A stretch of 64,000 nt of DNA from Lentzea sp. NBRC 102530 (lineage in GTDB: Bacteria > Actinomycetota > Actinomycetes > Mycobacteriales > Pseudonocardiaceae). Below the pieces are notes generated by a model. It was not told the DNA's origin, did no database searches, and saw only the letters and a list, made by a program, of their open reading frames with translations. The position numbers and the translations under genes are program-made. The stretch covers positions 310,001 through 374,000 of the forward strand of contig NZ_BSTF01000005.1 of the NCBI RefSeq assembly GCF_030269365.1, in the 5' to 3' direction. Shown here piece by piece: positions 8,299 to 18,249 of this stretch. Every line of letters begins with the position of its first letter. The first letter of the stretch is position 1.

Positions 8299-11282
8299 TG
8301 ACATGTGAAAACATGCCACTCGTGGCGCGACTTGGTTCTGGCATCCCGTTGGTCGCGCGCGACCGCGAGCTGGACCGGTTGCGTGCCGCGCTGGCACAGG
8401 CGGGGGAGGGCACCGCGGGGGCGGTGCTCCTCGCCGGTGACGCGGGCGTGGGCAAGACGCGGCTGATCGACGAGCTGGCCGCGAGCGCCGGCGACACGAT
8501 CGTCCTCATGGGACGGTGCCTCGACGCCGGCGAGACCGGCCTGCCCTACCTGCCGTTCGCCGAGGCCCTCGGCTCGGTCAAGGACGTGTCGAACCGGCCC
8601 GCGCTCGCGATGTTGCTGCCGCAGCTCGCGTTGCCGGCCGAACGCGAGCCCGGCACCGAGGGCATGATCGCGCCGAGCCTGATCCCGGGCCGCCGGCCGG
8701 AGCAGGACGTCGGTCAGCTCCAGCTCTTCGACGCGGTGCTCGGGTTGCTGACCGATCTCTCCGAACGTCGTCGCGTGCTGCTCGTCGTCGAGGACCTGCA
8801 CTGGGCGGACGCGTCGACGCGGTACCTGCTGTCGTTCCTGTTGTCCCGCCTGCGTTCCCAGCGGCTGCTGGTCGTCGGCACCTACCGCGCGGACGACCTG
8901 CACCGCAGTCACCCGTTGCGCCCCTTGCTGTCCGAGCTGGTCCGGCTGCCCGCCGTCGACCGGCTGGACCTCACGCCGTTCAACGCCGCGGACGCGCGCC
9001 GGTTCGTCGAGGCGTTGTCCGACGACCTGCCGGAGGACGTCGTCCAGCAGGTCGCGGAACGCTCCGAGGGCAACGCCTTCTTCGCCGAGGAACTCATCGC
9101 GGTGGCGACGTGCGACGACCCGAGGTCGTTGCCGTCCGCGCTCGCCGACGTGCTGCTCAGCCGGGTCGAACGGCTGAGCTCCGAGGCGCAGCACGCGGTG
9201 CGCGTCGCGTCGGCGTGGGGGCGCCGGGTCAAGCACTACCGGTTGCACGAGGTCTCCGGCATGGACGACCTCGCGTTCGACACGGCGTTGCGCGAACTGG
9301 TCCAGCACCACCTGCTCGTCGTGAACGACGACGAGGTCTACACGTTCCGGCACGCGCTCGTCCGCGAGGCCGTCTACCGCGACCTGCTGCCCGGCGAACG
9401 GGTCCGGCTGCACGCCGCCTACGCCCGGCACCTGGCCCAGCGGCTCGACGAACGCGGGTCGTCCGCGGCGCTCGCGCACCACGCGTTCGAGAGCCACGAC
9501 CTGCCGCTCGCGTTGAAGGCCTCGATCCAGGCGTCCAAAGAGGCCGAACGCGCCGGTGCGCCCGCGGAGTCGTTGCGGTACCTGGAGAAGGCGCTCAACC
9601 TCTGGAACGCCGTGGCCGAGGCCGATCGTCCGTCCGATGTGGACGAGTCGGTGCTGTTGCGCCGCGCGTCCTGGGTGGCGGGCACGGCCGGGCAGCCCGA
9701 ACGCGCGGTCGCGTTCGCCCGCAGCGCCACGAAGGCCATCAGCGCCGAGCAGACCCCGGAGGAGGCCGCCGAGATCTGGCTGCGGCTCTCGCAGGCGCTG
9801 TCGATCCTCGACGGCAACGAGGAGGAGCACTTCCTGGTGCTGGGCAAGGCGCTCGCGCTCGTCAAGGACCGCGACCCCAGCCCGACCCGCGCCCGCGTGT
9901 TCGCCGGCAAGGCGTCCTCGTTGCGGCAGCAGCGCAAAGACGCTCAAGCGCGGGAGGCCGCCGAGCTCGCGATCGCGGACGGCCGGACGGCGAACGCGCC
10001 CGGTGCCGTCGCGGACGGTCTCGGCACCCTCGCGATCCTCGACGACCACGCGAGCCAGCCGGAGCAGGCCAAGGAGAGTTTCGAGCGCGCGATCGACTGC
10101 GCGCGCGAGGTCGGAGCGTTCAACAACGAGCTGAGGGCCTGGTACTACTACGGCCTGATGCACTACGACCGGGGCGACCTGGCCGAGGCGGCCCGCGTCT
10201 ACAACCTGGCCGGCAACCGGGCCAAGGAAACCGGCCTGACCTGGAGCATGTACGGCCTGGAGATCCGCATCCTGCAGGTGCTGGTGCACTACTACATCGG
10301 CGACTGGGAGTACGCGGCGTGGGCCAGCGAACCGCCCGGCATGGCGGTGTCCTCGACGGTGCTGGCGCGGCTCGCGTCCGCGAGCACCCACCTCACGGTG
10401 TCGCGCGGTGACCTCGCCGAGTCCGAGCGGGTGATCACGAAGCTGCGCAGCGACTGGCACCGCGACATCCAGATCGCCCTGATCAACGGCGGTACCGGCG
10501 CCGAACTCGCGTTGTGGCGCGGCCGTCCCGAGCTGGCCGTCGAACGGGTCACGGACGCGCTGGAGTGGGCGCGCAAGCTCGGCGGGCCGTGGATGCTCGC
10601 GGGCATCCGGATCGGCGCGGTCGGCATCGCGGCGCACGCCGAGATCGCCGCGAAGGCCCGGCGCAAGCGGGACGCCGAAGCCGAGAACAACGCCATCAGC
10701 GCTGGTCACGAACTCGCCGAGCACGTGCGGCTGACCGTGCGCAACGGCAAGCCGCGTTCCAGCACCCTCGGTCCGGAGGGCAGGGCGTGGTTCGCCCGCG
10801 CGCTCGCCGAGGAGTCGAGGCTCGAGAGCGCCGGTGATCCGGCGCTGTGGCAGGCCGCGATCGACGAGTTCGCCTACGGCGTGCCGTACGAGCAGGCGTT
10901 GTGCCGGTGGCGGCTCGCGGAGGCGTTGCTCGGCGCGGACCGCCGTGAGGAGGCGGCCGAGCAGCTCAGGCTCGCCGACGAGGTGGCGACGCGGCTGCGG
11001 GCCGTGCCACTCGGTGAGGCCGTGGCCGCGTGCGCGAAGCGGGCCCGCATCACCCTCAGGGCGGACGAGCCGGTGCGCGAGCAGGTCGACCTCTTCACCC
11101 CGCGCGAACGCGACGTGCTCGGCCTGGTGGCCGCGGGACGGACGAACCGCGAGGTCGGCGAGGAGCTCTACATCAGCGAGAAGACCGTTTCCGTGCACCT
11201 TTCCCGGATCATGGCGAAGCTCGGGGCGTCGCGGCGCGCGGAGGCCGTGGCGATCGCGTACGACCGGGGTCTGCTGGAGTAG
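8298..11282 (+). CDS. LuxR-family regulator with AAA ATPase domain (LAL type)
   Basis: About 994 residues. The N-terminus has an ATPase module (VARDRELDRLRAAL, Walker A GDAGVGKTRL, Walker B RVLLVVEDLHWAD). A long helical TPR-like middle follows, then a C-terminal LuxR helix-turn-helix (LFTPRERDVLGLVAAGRTNREVG, TVSVHLSRIMAKLGA). This is the large ATP-binding LuxR (MalT-like) architecture. I start at the ATG at 8298 because it overlaps the stop of the upstream 50-residue ORF; the ATG at 8313 is an alternative. An ABC exporter operon follows 120 bases downstream and may be a target, which is inference. Confidence 0.93.
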   Translation: MTCENMPLVARLGSGIPLVARDRELDRLRAALAQAGEGTAGAVLLAGDAGVGKTRLIDELAASAGDTIVLMGRCLDAGETGLPYLPFAEALGSVKDVSNRPALAMLLPQLALPAEREPGTEGMIAPSLIPGRRPEQDVGQLQLFDAVLGLLTDLSERRRVLLVVEDLHWADASTRYLLSFLLSRLRSQRLLVVGTYRADDLHRSHPLRPLLSELVRLPAVDRLDLTPFNAADARRFVEALSDDLPEDVVQQVAERSEGNAFFAEELIAVATCDDPRSLPSALADVLLSRVERLSSEAQHAVRVASAWGRRVKHYRLHEVSGMDDLAFDTALRELVQHHLLVVNDDEVYTFRHALVREAVYRDLLPGERVRLHAAYARHLAQRLDERGSSAALAHHAFESHDLPLALKASIQASKEAERAGAPAESLRYLEKALNLWNAVAEADRPSDVDESVLLRRASWVAGTAGQPERAVAFARSATKAISAEQTPEEAAEIWLRLSQALSILDGNEEEHFLVLGKALALVKDRDPSPTRARVFAGKASSLRQQRKDAQAREAAELAIADGRTANAPGAVADGLGTLAILDDHASQPEQAKESFERAIDCAREVGAFNNELRAWYYYGLMHYDRGDLAEAARVYNLAGNRAKETGLTWSMYGLEIRILQVLVHYYIGDWEYAAWASEPPGMAVSSTVLARLASASTHLTVSRGDLAESERVITKLRSDWHRDIQIALINGGTGAELALWRGRPELAVERVTDALEWARKLGGPWMLAGIRIGAVGIAAHAEIAAKARRKRDAEAENNAISAGHELAEHVRLTVRNGKPRSSTLGPEGRAWFARALAEESRLESAGDPALWQAAIDEFAYGVPYEQALCRWRLAEALLGADRREEAAEQLRLADEVATRLRAVPLGEAVAACAKRARITLRADEPVREQVDLFTPRERDVLGLVAAGRTNREVGEELYISEKTVSVHLSRIMAKLGASRRAEAVAIAYDRGLLE

Positions 11283-11401
11283 CCCCGGTTGTCATACCTC
11301 AGGCTGATGCGCAACGCGTCGCGGAGTTGATGTCCGCGCACGAACTGCCGAAATAGCTTCTTCCTCATCAAGGAACACCCCCTGTGAGGAAGGCGCACGA
11401 C

Positions 11402-12160
11402 ATGTCAGCACTGGTGTCCGAAGCAGGCGCAGTCGGCACTACCGCCGCGGCAGCCCACAACCTGGTGAAGGTCTACGGCAAGGGTGACACCGCGGTGCGG
11501 GCGCTCGACGGCATCAACGTCGCGTTCCAGGCGGGCAAGTTCACCGCGATCATGGGCCCGTCCGGTTCCGGCAAGTCCACGCTGATGCACTGCCTCGCGG
11601 GACTGGACACGGTGGACAGCGGCGCGATCCACATCGGACAGACCGAGATCACCAGGCTGAACGACAAGGACCTGACCAAGCTGCGCCGCGACCGCGTCGG
11701 CTTCGTGTTCCAGGCCTTCAACCTGCTGCCGACGCTGACCGCCGAGCAGAACATCCTGCTGGGCCTGGAACTGGCCGGCCGCAAGCCCGACAAGCAGTGG
11801 TTCGACACGATCGTCACCGTGCTCGGCCTGCGCGACCGCCTCACCCACCGCCCGACCGAGCTCTCCGGTGGCCAGCAGCAGCGCGTGGCGTGCGCCCGTG
11901 CGCTCGTCGCCCGTCCCGAGGTCATCTTCGCGGACGAGCCGACCGGCAACCTGGACTCCCGCAGCGGTGCCGAGGTCCTCGACTTCCTGCGCATGTCGGT
12001 CCGCAAGCTGGGCCAGACCGTGATCATGGTGACGCACGACCCGGTGGCCGCGAGCTACGCGGACCGCGTGGTGCTGCTCGCCGACGGCCGGCTCGCGGGC
12101 GAGATCCACCAGCCCACCACCGAGTCCGTCGTCAACGCCCTCGCGCACCTGGGGGCCTGA
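11402..12160 (+). CDS. ABC transporter ATP-binding protein (MacB/LolD type)
   Basis: 252 residues with Walker A GPSGSGKST, Q-loop FVFQAFNLLP, signature LSGGQQQR, Walker B VIFADEPT and the H-loop MVTHD. Members of this subfamily pair with FtsX/MacB-type permeases and power extrusion of peptides, lipoproteins or drugs rather than import. The permease starts 6 bases after the stop. The ATG at 11402 has GGAAGG 8 bases upstream, which favours it over the GTG at 11384. Confidence 0.95.
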   Translation: MSALVSEAGAVGTTAAAAHNLVKVYGKGDTAVRALDGINVAFQAGKFTAIMGPSGSGKSTLMHCLAGLDTVDSGAIHIGQTEITRLNDKDLTKLRRDRVGFVFQAFNLLPTLTAEQNILLGLELAGRKPDKQWFDTIVTVLGLRDRLTHRPTELSGGQQQRVACARALVARPEVIFADEPTGNLDSRSGAEVLDFLRMSVRKLGQTVIMVTHDPVAASYADRVVLLADGRLAGEIHQPTTESVVNALAHLGA

Positions 12161-12166
12161 CCCGTC

Positions 12167-14683
12167 ATGTGGAAGACGATCCTCGCGGGCCTGCGGGCCC
12201 GCACGGCGAGGCTGGTGCTGTCGAGCATCGCCATCGCGCTCGGCGTCGCGTTCGTGACGGGCACGCTCGTGCTCGGCGACGCGGTCGGTGAGCAGACCAG
12301 GGACAACTTCGCCCGCAGCGCCCGCAACGTCGACGCGGCCGTGCACCTGGCGGAGAACAGCACCGAGCAGGAGAAGGGCATCCCCGCCGACTTCCTGCAG
12401 AAGATCCGCGCCACGTCCGGGGTCGAGGGTGCCGACTCGCGCGAGTTCGGCCGGGCGGCGCTGATCGGCGGTGACGGCAAGGCGAAGCAGGCTCTGGTGC
12501 AGCCGCTGCCGACGACGGAGAAGCTGCGCGACTTCAACCTCAAGGACGGCCGGTTCCCCACCGGGGCCGACGAGATCGCGGTCGACTCCAAGACCGCGCA
12601 GATCGCGAAGCTCAAGGTCGGGGACACGCTGAAGCTGCTCGGCGAGGGGGAGGCCGAGCACAGCTACACGATCGTCGGCAGCTACCAGCAGGGCGCGAGC
12701 AGCCTCTCGATGTCCGGCAGCGACCACCTGATCGTCTCGCCGGAGGGCATGCGCACGCTCGTCCCGGAGCAGCGGATCTACGAGATCGTGGCCGTCGCGA
12801 AGTCCGGGGTGTCGCAGCAGCAGCTCGTCGACAACATCACCAAGACCATCGGCCCCGGCTACCAGGTGCAGACCGGTGAGGAGCTGACCAAGGCCACGCT
12901 GGCGCAGGTCGGTGACGCCGCGAGCGAGATCAAGACGTTTCTGCTCGCGTTCGCCGCGATCTCGCTCATCGTCGCGGGCATGGTCATCTACAACACCTTC
13001 ACGATCCTCGTCGCCCAGCGCACGAAGGAACTGGCGCTGCTGCGCTGCGTCGGAGCGGAACGCGGGCAGGTGTTCCGGTCCGTGCTCGCCGAGGCGGTCT
13101 TCATGGGCCTCGCGGCATCGGTGCTCGGCTTCCTCGGCGGCATCGGCGTCTCGGCCGGCCTGCAGTCGGTCATCAGCAGCTTCGGCGGCCCGAGCGGCGG
13201 CGAGTCCGAGATCCGCCTGCCGATCTCGTGGGTGACGATCGCCGCGGCGTTCGGCGTCGGCGTGGTCGTGACCGTGCTGTCGGCCGTGCTCCCGGCCCGC
13301 CGCGCCACGCAGGTCGCCCCGGTGGCCGCGCTGCGCTCGCAGCCGGACAGCTCCGACGACGTCGCCCGCACCGGCAAGATCCGCATCGCCGTCGCGGCGG
13401 TCATCGCGCTGCTCGGTGGCGCGGGTGTCTACTTCGGACTCCAGCAGCAGAGGGAAGAGCCGGCGCTGTTCATCACCGGCGGTGCCACGATGGTGCTGCT
13501 GCTGGCCGTCCTGCTGCTCGGCCCGCTCTACGTGCCGCTGGTGAACCGCCTGTTCGGCAAGGCGCTGCGCGGCGTCCCGGCCAAGCTCGCCTCGGCGAAC
13601 GCGGGTCGCAACCCCAAGCGCACGGCCGCCACCACCGCGGCGTTGATGATCGGCGTGACCATCGTGGCGATGGTGACCGTCGTGGCGGGCAGCGGCCGCG
13701 AGACCATGATCAAGAAGGTGGACGAGCGCTTCCCGTCCGACTACGCGGTCTCCTCGAGCGTCTACGACCAGCCGCTCACGCAGAAGTTCGCCGACGAACT
13801 GGCCAAGGTCCGCAACGTCGCGCTGGTCGCGCCCGAACTCAGGGCGTTCGGCGAGTCGACGAAGCTCGAGTACGCCGACGTGACGGGCTACCCGTCCGAG
13901 GCCCTCGGTTCGCTGGTCCGCCCGCCGCTGTCGGAGGGCACGATCACCGGTCTCAAGGACGGCGAGATCGTCATGCGGGACAAGGAGGCCCAGAAGGCGG
14001 GCGTCGGCGTCGGCTCCACCGTCCCGATCAGCGGCAAGGACTTCAAGGTCGTCGGCCTGATCAAGGACAACAGCTACGGCACCGGCATCGTCACGCTGGC
14101 CTCGGCCCAGTCGATCCTGAAGGAACCGGCCAAGGGCTACCAGAACCTGCTGGTCAAGCTGGCTCCCGGCACCGACATCGCCCAGGCGCGCACCGACCTG
14201 GAACGCGTCATCGCGACCTCGCCGGTCGCCGTGCTGAACTCGGCCGCCGAGACGAAGGCGGAACTGAACGGGCAGATCGACCAGATCCTGCTCTTCATCT
14301 GGGCCCTGGTCGGCCTGGCGCTGATCATCGCCCTGTTCGGCATCGCGAACACGCTGACCCTCTCGGTGCTCGAACGCACCCGCGAGTCGGCCCTGCTGCG
14401 GGCCCTGGGCCTGACCAGGGGCCAGTTGAGGCAGATGCTGGTGGTCGAGTCGATCCTGATGGCCCTGATCGGCGCGGTCGTGGGCGTGCTGCTCGGCGCC
14501 GGGTTCGGGTGGCTGCTGGTCGAGGCGATCTCCAACCCGGAGTTCCAGATCAGCTTCTCCATCCCGTTCGGTCAGATCGGCGCCATGCTCGGCCTGGCCG
14601 TGGTCGCGGCGATCATCGCGGCGGCCCTGCCGGCCCGGCGCGCGGCGCGGAACTCCGTGGTCGCGGGCATGGCGGAGGCCTAA
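12167..14683 (+). CDS. ABC transporter permease, FtsX/MacB-PCD family
   Basis: 838 residues with a duplicated layout: an N-terminal membrane helix, a large extracytoplasmic MacB-type periplasmic core domain, and FtsX helices (IKTFLLAFAAISLIVAGMVIYN), repeated in the second half (ILLFIWALVGLALIIALFGIANT). This is the single-chain two-FtsX-domain form common in actinomycetes. It forms a two-gene exporter with the preceding ATPase. Two strong hairpins follow the stop. Substrate cannot be told from sequence; its position after a LuxR-type regulator suggests inducible export. Confidence 0.95.
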   Translation: MWKTILAGLRARTARLVLSSIAIALGVAFVTGTLVLGDAVGEQTRDNFARSARNVDAAVHLAENSTEQEKGIPADFLQKIRATSGVEGADSREFGRAALIGGDGKAKQALVQPLPTTEKLRDFNLKDGRFPTGADEIAVDSKTAQIAKLKVGDTLKLLGEGEAEHSYTIVGSYQQGASSLSMSGSDHLIVSPEGMRTLVPEQRIYEIVAVAKSGVSQQQLVDNITKTIGPGYQVQTGEELTKATLAQVGDAASEIKTFLLAFAAISLIVAGMVIYNTFTILVAQRTKELALLRCVGAERGQVFRSVLAEAVFMGLAASVLGFLGGIGVSAGLQSVISSFGGPSGGESEIRLPISWVTIAAAFGVGVVVTVLSAVLPARRATQVAPVAALRSQPDSSDDVARTGKIRIAVAAVIALLGGAGVYFGLQQQREEPALFITGGATMVLLLAVLLLGPLYVPLVNRLFGKALRGVPAKLASANAGRNPKRTAATTAALMIGVTIVAMVTVVAGSGRETMIKKVDERFPSDYAVSSSVYDQPLTQKFADELAKVRNVALVAPELRAFGESTKLEYADVTGYPSEALGSLVRPPLSEGTITGLKDGEIVMRDKEAQKAGVGVGSTVPISGKDFKVVGLIKDNSYGTGIVTLASAQSILKEPAKGYQNLLVKLAPGTDIAQARTDLERVIATSPVAVLNSAAETKAELNGQIDQILLFIWALVGLALIIALFGIANTLTLSVLERTRESALLRALGLTRGQLRQMLVVESILMALIGAVVGVLLGAGFGWLLVEAISNPEFQISFSIPFGQIGAMLGLAVVAAIIAAALPARRAARNSVVAGMAEA

Positions 14684-14689
14684 GGACAC

Positions 14690-14728
14690 CCCGCCCGGCC
14701 TCCGCAGTCGGGGCTGAGGCCAGGCGGG
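14690..14728 (+). terminator. Hairpin terminator after the ABC permease
   Basis: CCCGCC-C-GGCCTC (14690-14702) pairs with GAGGCC-A-GGCGGG (14716-14728) with one mismatch. A 13-base loop separates the arms. Confidence 0.75.
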
Positions 14729-14773
14729 TTCGGGAGTGCGGGAAACAGGGGCCCGCACGACCGGGGGATCGGT

Positions 14774-14806
14774 GGAGGTCCGGTGCCGTCGGGGCACCGG
14801 GCCTCC
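14774..14806 (+). terminator. Second hairpin downstream of the ABC permease
   Basis: GGAGGTCCGGTGCC (14774-14787) pairs with GGCACCGGGCCTCC (14793-14806) with one mismatch and a 5-base loop, giving a tandem terminator. The rest of the 500-bp gap up to 15183 holds no ORF I can support; it carries the cellobiose-operon promoter. Confidence 0.7.
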
Positions 14807-15128
14807 GCTGTTTCCGCATCCCGGAAGGCACGCGGGGCGCTTTCGTGTCGGTCTGGTCCCCGCGTGCGGTCGGAAGCTCGCGAAAAAACTTCGGGGGCGC
14901 GCGTCACTTTTGGCCCGCGACCCCCTCTACCTGGTGTGGAGGGACGACCGGAGCGAGGGCCCGGTCGTCCCTCCTCTTCGTTCCGGCGTCGGCCGCGCGG
15001 CTCTGCGCGTGCCCCGAGTTCACCCATCCGAGACGCTCGGGAAATTTGGCAAAGGTTTTTGTTGCCTGCCTCCACAAAGTTACGGAACGATGTCGACCGC
15101 TTGACACCCGCGCATCTCCCGTCGAGTG

Positions 15129-15142
15129 TGAGAGCGCTCTCA
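15129..15142. promoter_or_regulatory. CebR/LacI-type operator upstream of the cellobiose operon
   Basis: TGAGAGCGCTCTCA is a perfect 14-bp palindrome 42 bases before the binding-protein start. The published Streptomyces CebR box is TGGGAGCGCTCCCA, so this site differs only at one symmetric pair. Such sites bind LacI-family repressors released by cello-oligosaccharides. Confidence 0.85.
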
Positions 15143-15183
15143 TCACAGTTAAGCGCCGCTCACGGCGTCGTCGAGGAGGACGG

Positions 15184-16446
15184 ATGAGCAAGAGGCTGGT
15201 CGGCAGCGCTGCTGCGGCCATGGTGATGGTCATGGTCGCCGGTTGCGGCGGGGGTTCCCAGGCTGACGGCAAGATCGAGCTGTCGCTGGGCCTCTTCTCG
15301 GACTTCGGGTACGACAAGCTCATCGAGGAGTACCAGGCCTCGCACTCGAACATCAAGATCGAGCAGCGCAAGGTCAAGATGGAGCAGCACAACACGCAGC
15401 TCGCGACGCAGCTCGCGGGTGGCCGTGGTGCCGCGGACATCGTCGCTCTCGAGGAGGGCGTGGTCTCGCAGTTCCGCGCCTCCAAGGACAAGTTCGTGAA
15501 CCTGGCGGAGTACGGCGCCAAGGACCTGAAGGACCAGTGGGCCGGCTGGAAGTGGAACCAGGGCACCGCCGACGGCGGTGAGTTCGTGCTGGGGCTGGGC
15601 ACGGACATGGGCAGCCTGGGTCTCTGCTACCGCCGCGACCTGTTCGAGGCAGCGGGCCTGCCGACGGACCGGGCCGAGGTCGCCAAGTTGTGGCCGACCT
15701 GGGCCGACTACGCGAAGGCCGCGGACACGTTCACGGCCAAGACTCCGAACGTGAAGTTCGTCGACACCGCCCGCAACGTCTACAAGGCGATCCTCGACCA
15801 GACCGAGGAGGGCTACTTCGCGAAGGACGACTCGTACATCGCGGAGAAGAACGACAAGGTCAAGACGGCGTTCGAGACGGCGGCGGCGCTCGGCACCAAG
15901 CAGCAGACCGGTGCCCTCGAGCCGTTCAGCCAGGACTGGAACGTCGCCCTGAAGCAGGGTTCGTTCGCCACCACCACCTGCCCGGCCTGGGCGCTCGCGC
16001 TGATCAAGGCGGGTGCCGGCGACGCGGCGGCCGGGAAGTGGGACGTGACGACGGCGCCCGGCGGTGGCGGCAACTGGGGCGGTTCGTTCCTCGCCGTCCC
16101 GAAGCAGGGCAAGCACCCGAAGGAGGCCTACGAGCTCGCCAAGTGGCTCACGGCCCCCGAGCAGCAGAAGCGGATCTTCAAGGAGACGGGCAACCTGCCG
16201 TCGCAGCCGAAGGTCTACCAGGACGCCGAGGTGCAGGCGACCGTCAACGAGTACTTCAACTCCGCCCCGGTGGGTCAGATCTTCGCGACCTCGGCGGAGT
16301 CGCTGAAGCCGACCTACCGCGGCACGAAGGACTCGAAGGTCGGCCCGGTGTTCGGCACCGCGCTGACCCGCGTGGAGCAGGGCAAGCAGTCCGCTGCTGA
16401 GGCGTGGACGCAGGCCCTGAAGGAAGCGACGGACGCCGCCAAGTGA
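15184..16446 (+). CDS. cebE: Extracellular sugar-binding lipoprotein, cellobiose type (CebE-like)
   Basis: 420 residues. The N-terminus is a lipoprotein signal peptide with lipobox VAGC. The mature part is a family 1 extracellular solute-binding protein (FSDFGYDKLIEEYQ near the start, WKWNQGT and GNWGGSFLAVP later). It would deliver oligosaccharide to the two permeases that follow. GAGGAGG lies just upstream of the ATG. Cellobiose or cello-oligosaccharide specificity is inferred from the CebR-like operator and the GH1 glucosidase in the same operon. No ATPase gene is present, as in streptomycetes where MsiK acts in trans. Confidence 0.9.
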   Translation: MSKRLVGSAAAAMVMVMVAGCGGGSQADGKIELSLGLFSDFGYDKLIEEYQASHSNIKIEQRKVKMEQHNTQLATQLAGGRGAADIVALEEGVVSQFRASKDKFVNLAEYGAKDLKDQWAGWKWNQGTADGGEFVLGLGTDMGSLGLCYRRDLFEAAGLPTDRAEVAKLWPTWADYAKAADTFTAKTPNVKFVDTARNVYKAILDQTEEGYFAKDDSYIAEKNDKVKTAFETAAALGTKQQTGALEPFSQDWNVALKQGSFATTTCPAWALALIKAGAGDAAAGKWDVTTAPGGGGNWGGSFLAVPKQGKHPKEAYELAKWLTAPEQQKRIFKETGNLPSQPKVYQDAEVQATVNEYFNSAPVGQIFATSAESLKPTYRGTKDSKVGPVFGTALTRVEQGKQSAAEAWTQALKEATDAAK

Positions 16447-17420
16447 CGGTGACTCGTCCAGGGACCGAGGCGGCTCCGGCCGCCTCGGTTTCGCCTTCCC
16501 CCGAGCCGAAGCGCTTCCGGCTGAGCAACTGGGACGCCAGGTACACGCCGTACCTGATCATCGCGCCGTTCTTCCTGGTGTTCGGGATCTTCGGGCTCTA
16601 CCCGCTGATCTACACGGCGTGGGTGTCGCTGCACGACTGGCAGCTGATCGACGGCAACCTGGGGTTCGTCGGTCTGGACAACTACGTCGAGCTCTTCGGC
16701 GACGCCAAGTTCTGGAACGCGCTGTTCAACACGCTCAGCCTGTTCGTGCTCTCGACGGTCCCGCAGCTGCTGGCCGCGCTCGGCCTCGCCGCGCTGCTGG
16801 ACCGGGGCCTGCGCGGCAGTGCGTTCTGGCGCGCCGGGGTGCTGCTGCCCAACGTCATCTCGGTCGCCGCGGTGGCGCTGGTGTTCGCGCAGTTCTTCGG
16901 CCGCGACTTCGGCATCGTGAACTTCCTGCTCGGTCTGATCGGCATCGACCCGATCGACTGGCGCGCCGAGACGTGGGCCTCGCACCTCGCGGTGTCCACG
17001 ATGGTCATGTGGCGCTGGACGGGCTACAACGCGCTGCTGTACCTGGCGGCCATGCAGTCCGTGCCGAAGGACATGTACGAGTCGGCCACTTTGGACGGTG
17101 CAGGGCGCTGGCGGATGTTCTGGTCGATCACCGTGCCGTCGATCCGGCCGACGATCCTGTTCACCGTCGTCACCTCGACGATCGGCGGTCTGCAGCTGTT
17201 CGCCGAACCGGCGCTGTTCGACCCCGGCTTCGCCGCCAACAACTCGACCGGCGGCTCGGACCGGCAGTTCCAGACACTGGTGCTCTACATGTACGAGAAG
17301 GGCTTCCGGCTGTTCGACGCCGGGTACGCGGCCACGGTCGCGTGGATGCTCTTCGTGGTCGTCCTGCTCGTCGCGGTCGTCAACTTCACGCTGACGCGGC
17401 GCATCGCGGGCAAGGAGTGA
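16443..17420 (+). CDS. cebF: Sugar ABC transporter permease (CebF-like)
   Basis: 325 residues, six predicted membrane segments beginning YLIIAPFFLVFGIFGLYPLI. The EAA-type loop that docks the ATPase is YESATLDGAGRWRMFWSITVPSIRP. The GTG start at 16443 overlaps the stop of the binding-protein gene (GTGA), indicating coupling. It forms the membrane channel together with the next gene. The name follows the operon layout; sequence alone shows only a MalF/UgpA-type carbohydrate permease. Confidence 0.9.
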   Translation: MTVTRPGTEAAPAASVSPSPEPKRFRLSNWDARYTPYLIIAPFFLVFGIFGLYPLIYTAWVSLHDWQLIDGNLGFVGLDNYVELFGDAKFWNALFNTLSLFVLSTVPQLLAALGLAALLDRGLRGSAFWRAGVLLPNVISVAAVALVFAQFFGRDFGIVNFLLGLIGIDPIDWRAETWASHLAVSTMVMWRWTGYNALLYLAAMQSVPKDMYESATLDGAGRWRMFWSITVPSIRPTILFTVVTSTIGGLQLFAEPALFDPGFAANNSTGGSDRQFQTLVLYMYEKGFRLFDAGYAATVAWMLFVVVLLVAVVNFTLTRRIAGKE

Positions 17421-17424
17421 GGGC

Positions 17425-18249
17425 ATGAAGAACGCCAAGGCAGGGCCTCTGCTCTACGGGTTCCTGGTCGCCGTGCTCGCCGCGTCGATCTTCCCGCTGT
17501 ACTACTCGTTCATCGTCGCGTCGAAGGACAACTCGGTCCTCGGCGAGAAGGTCCCGCCGCTGATCCCCGGCGGCAACCTGGTCGAGAACATCACCCGCGT
17601 CTTCGACACCGTCGACTTCTGGCTCGCCATGCAGAACTCGTTCATCGTGGCGTCGACCGTGGCGATCTCGAACGTCGTGCTGGGCACGCTCGCCGGGTTC
17701 GCGTTCGCACGGCTGCGGTTCAAGGGCCGCGACTCGCTGTTCCTGGTCGTGCTCGGCACCGCGATGGTCCCGACGCAGCTCGGCGTGATCCCGCTGTACA
17801 TGCTGATGTCGGACCTCGACTGGTACGGCACGCTCCAGGCCGTCATCGTGCCGGTGCTGATCGGGTCGTTCGCGGTGTTCTGGATGCGCCAGGCGTGCGA
17901 GGAGACCGTGCCGTACGAGCTGATCGAGGCCGCGCGCGTGGACGGTTGCTCGGTGCTGCGGACGTTCTGGCACGTCGGCTTCCCGGCGGTGCGGCCCCAG
18001 GCGGCGGTGCTCGGCATGTTCACGTTCATGACGGCCTGGAACGACTTCTTCTGGCCGTTGATCGTGCTGGACCCCAACGACAGCCCGACGGTGCAGGTCG
18101 CCCTGTCGACGCTGGCCAGCGGCTACTACACCGACTACTCGTTGATGCTCGCCGGTGCCTCCATCGCGGTGCTGCCGGTGATCGCGATCTTCGTCCTGCT
18201 GTCCCGCCAGATCGTCGGCGGCATCATGCAGGGCGCGGTGAAGGGATGA
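17425..18249 (+). CDS. cebG: Sugar ABC transporter permease (CebG-like)
   Basis: 274 residues of the MalG/UgpE-type permease family, with about six membrane segments (LLYGFLVAVLAASIFPLYYS at the start). The cytoplasmic EAA loop is YELIEAARVDGCSVLRTFWH. It starts 4 bases after the first permease with AAGGAG upstream, and its TGA overlaps the ATG of the beta-glucosidase. It completes the heterodimeric import channel. Confidence 0.92.
   Translation: MKNAKAGPLLYGFLVAVLAASIFPLYYSFIVASKDNSVLGEKVPPLIPGGNLVENITRVFDTVDFWLAMQNSFIVASTVAISNVVLGTLAGFAFARLRFKGRDSLFLVVLGTAMVPTQLGVIPLYMLMSDLDWYGTLQAVIVPVLIGSFAVFWMRQACEETVPYELIEAARVDGCSVLRTFWHVGFPAVRPQAAVLGMFTFMTAWNDFFWPLIVLDPNDSPTVQVALSTLASGYYTDYSLMLAGASIAVLPVIAIFVLLSRQIVGGIMQGAVKG

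Noticed and set aside
11405..14797. Minus-strand open frame (1130 codons) opposite the ABC exporter
   Set aside because: It is antisense to two well-identified genes, is rich in Arg, Asp and His and has no start signal.
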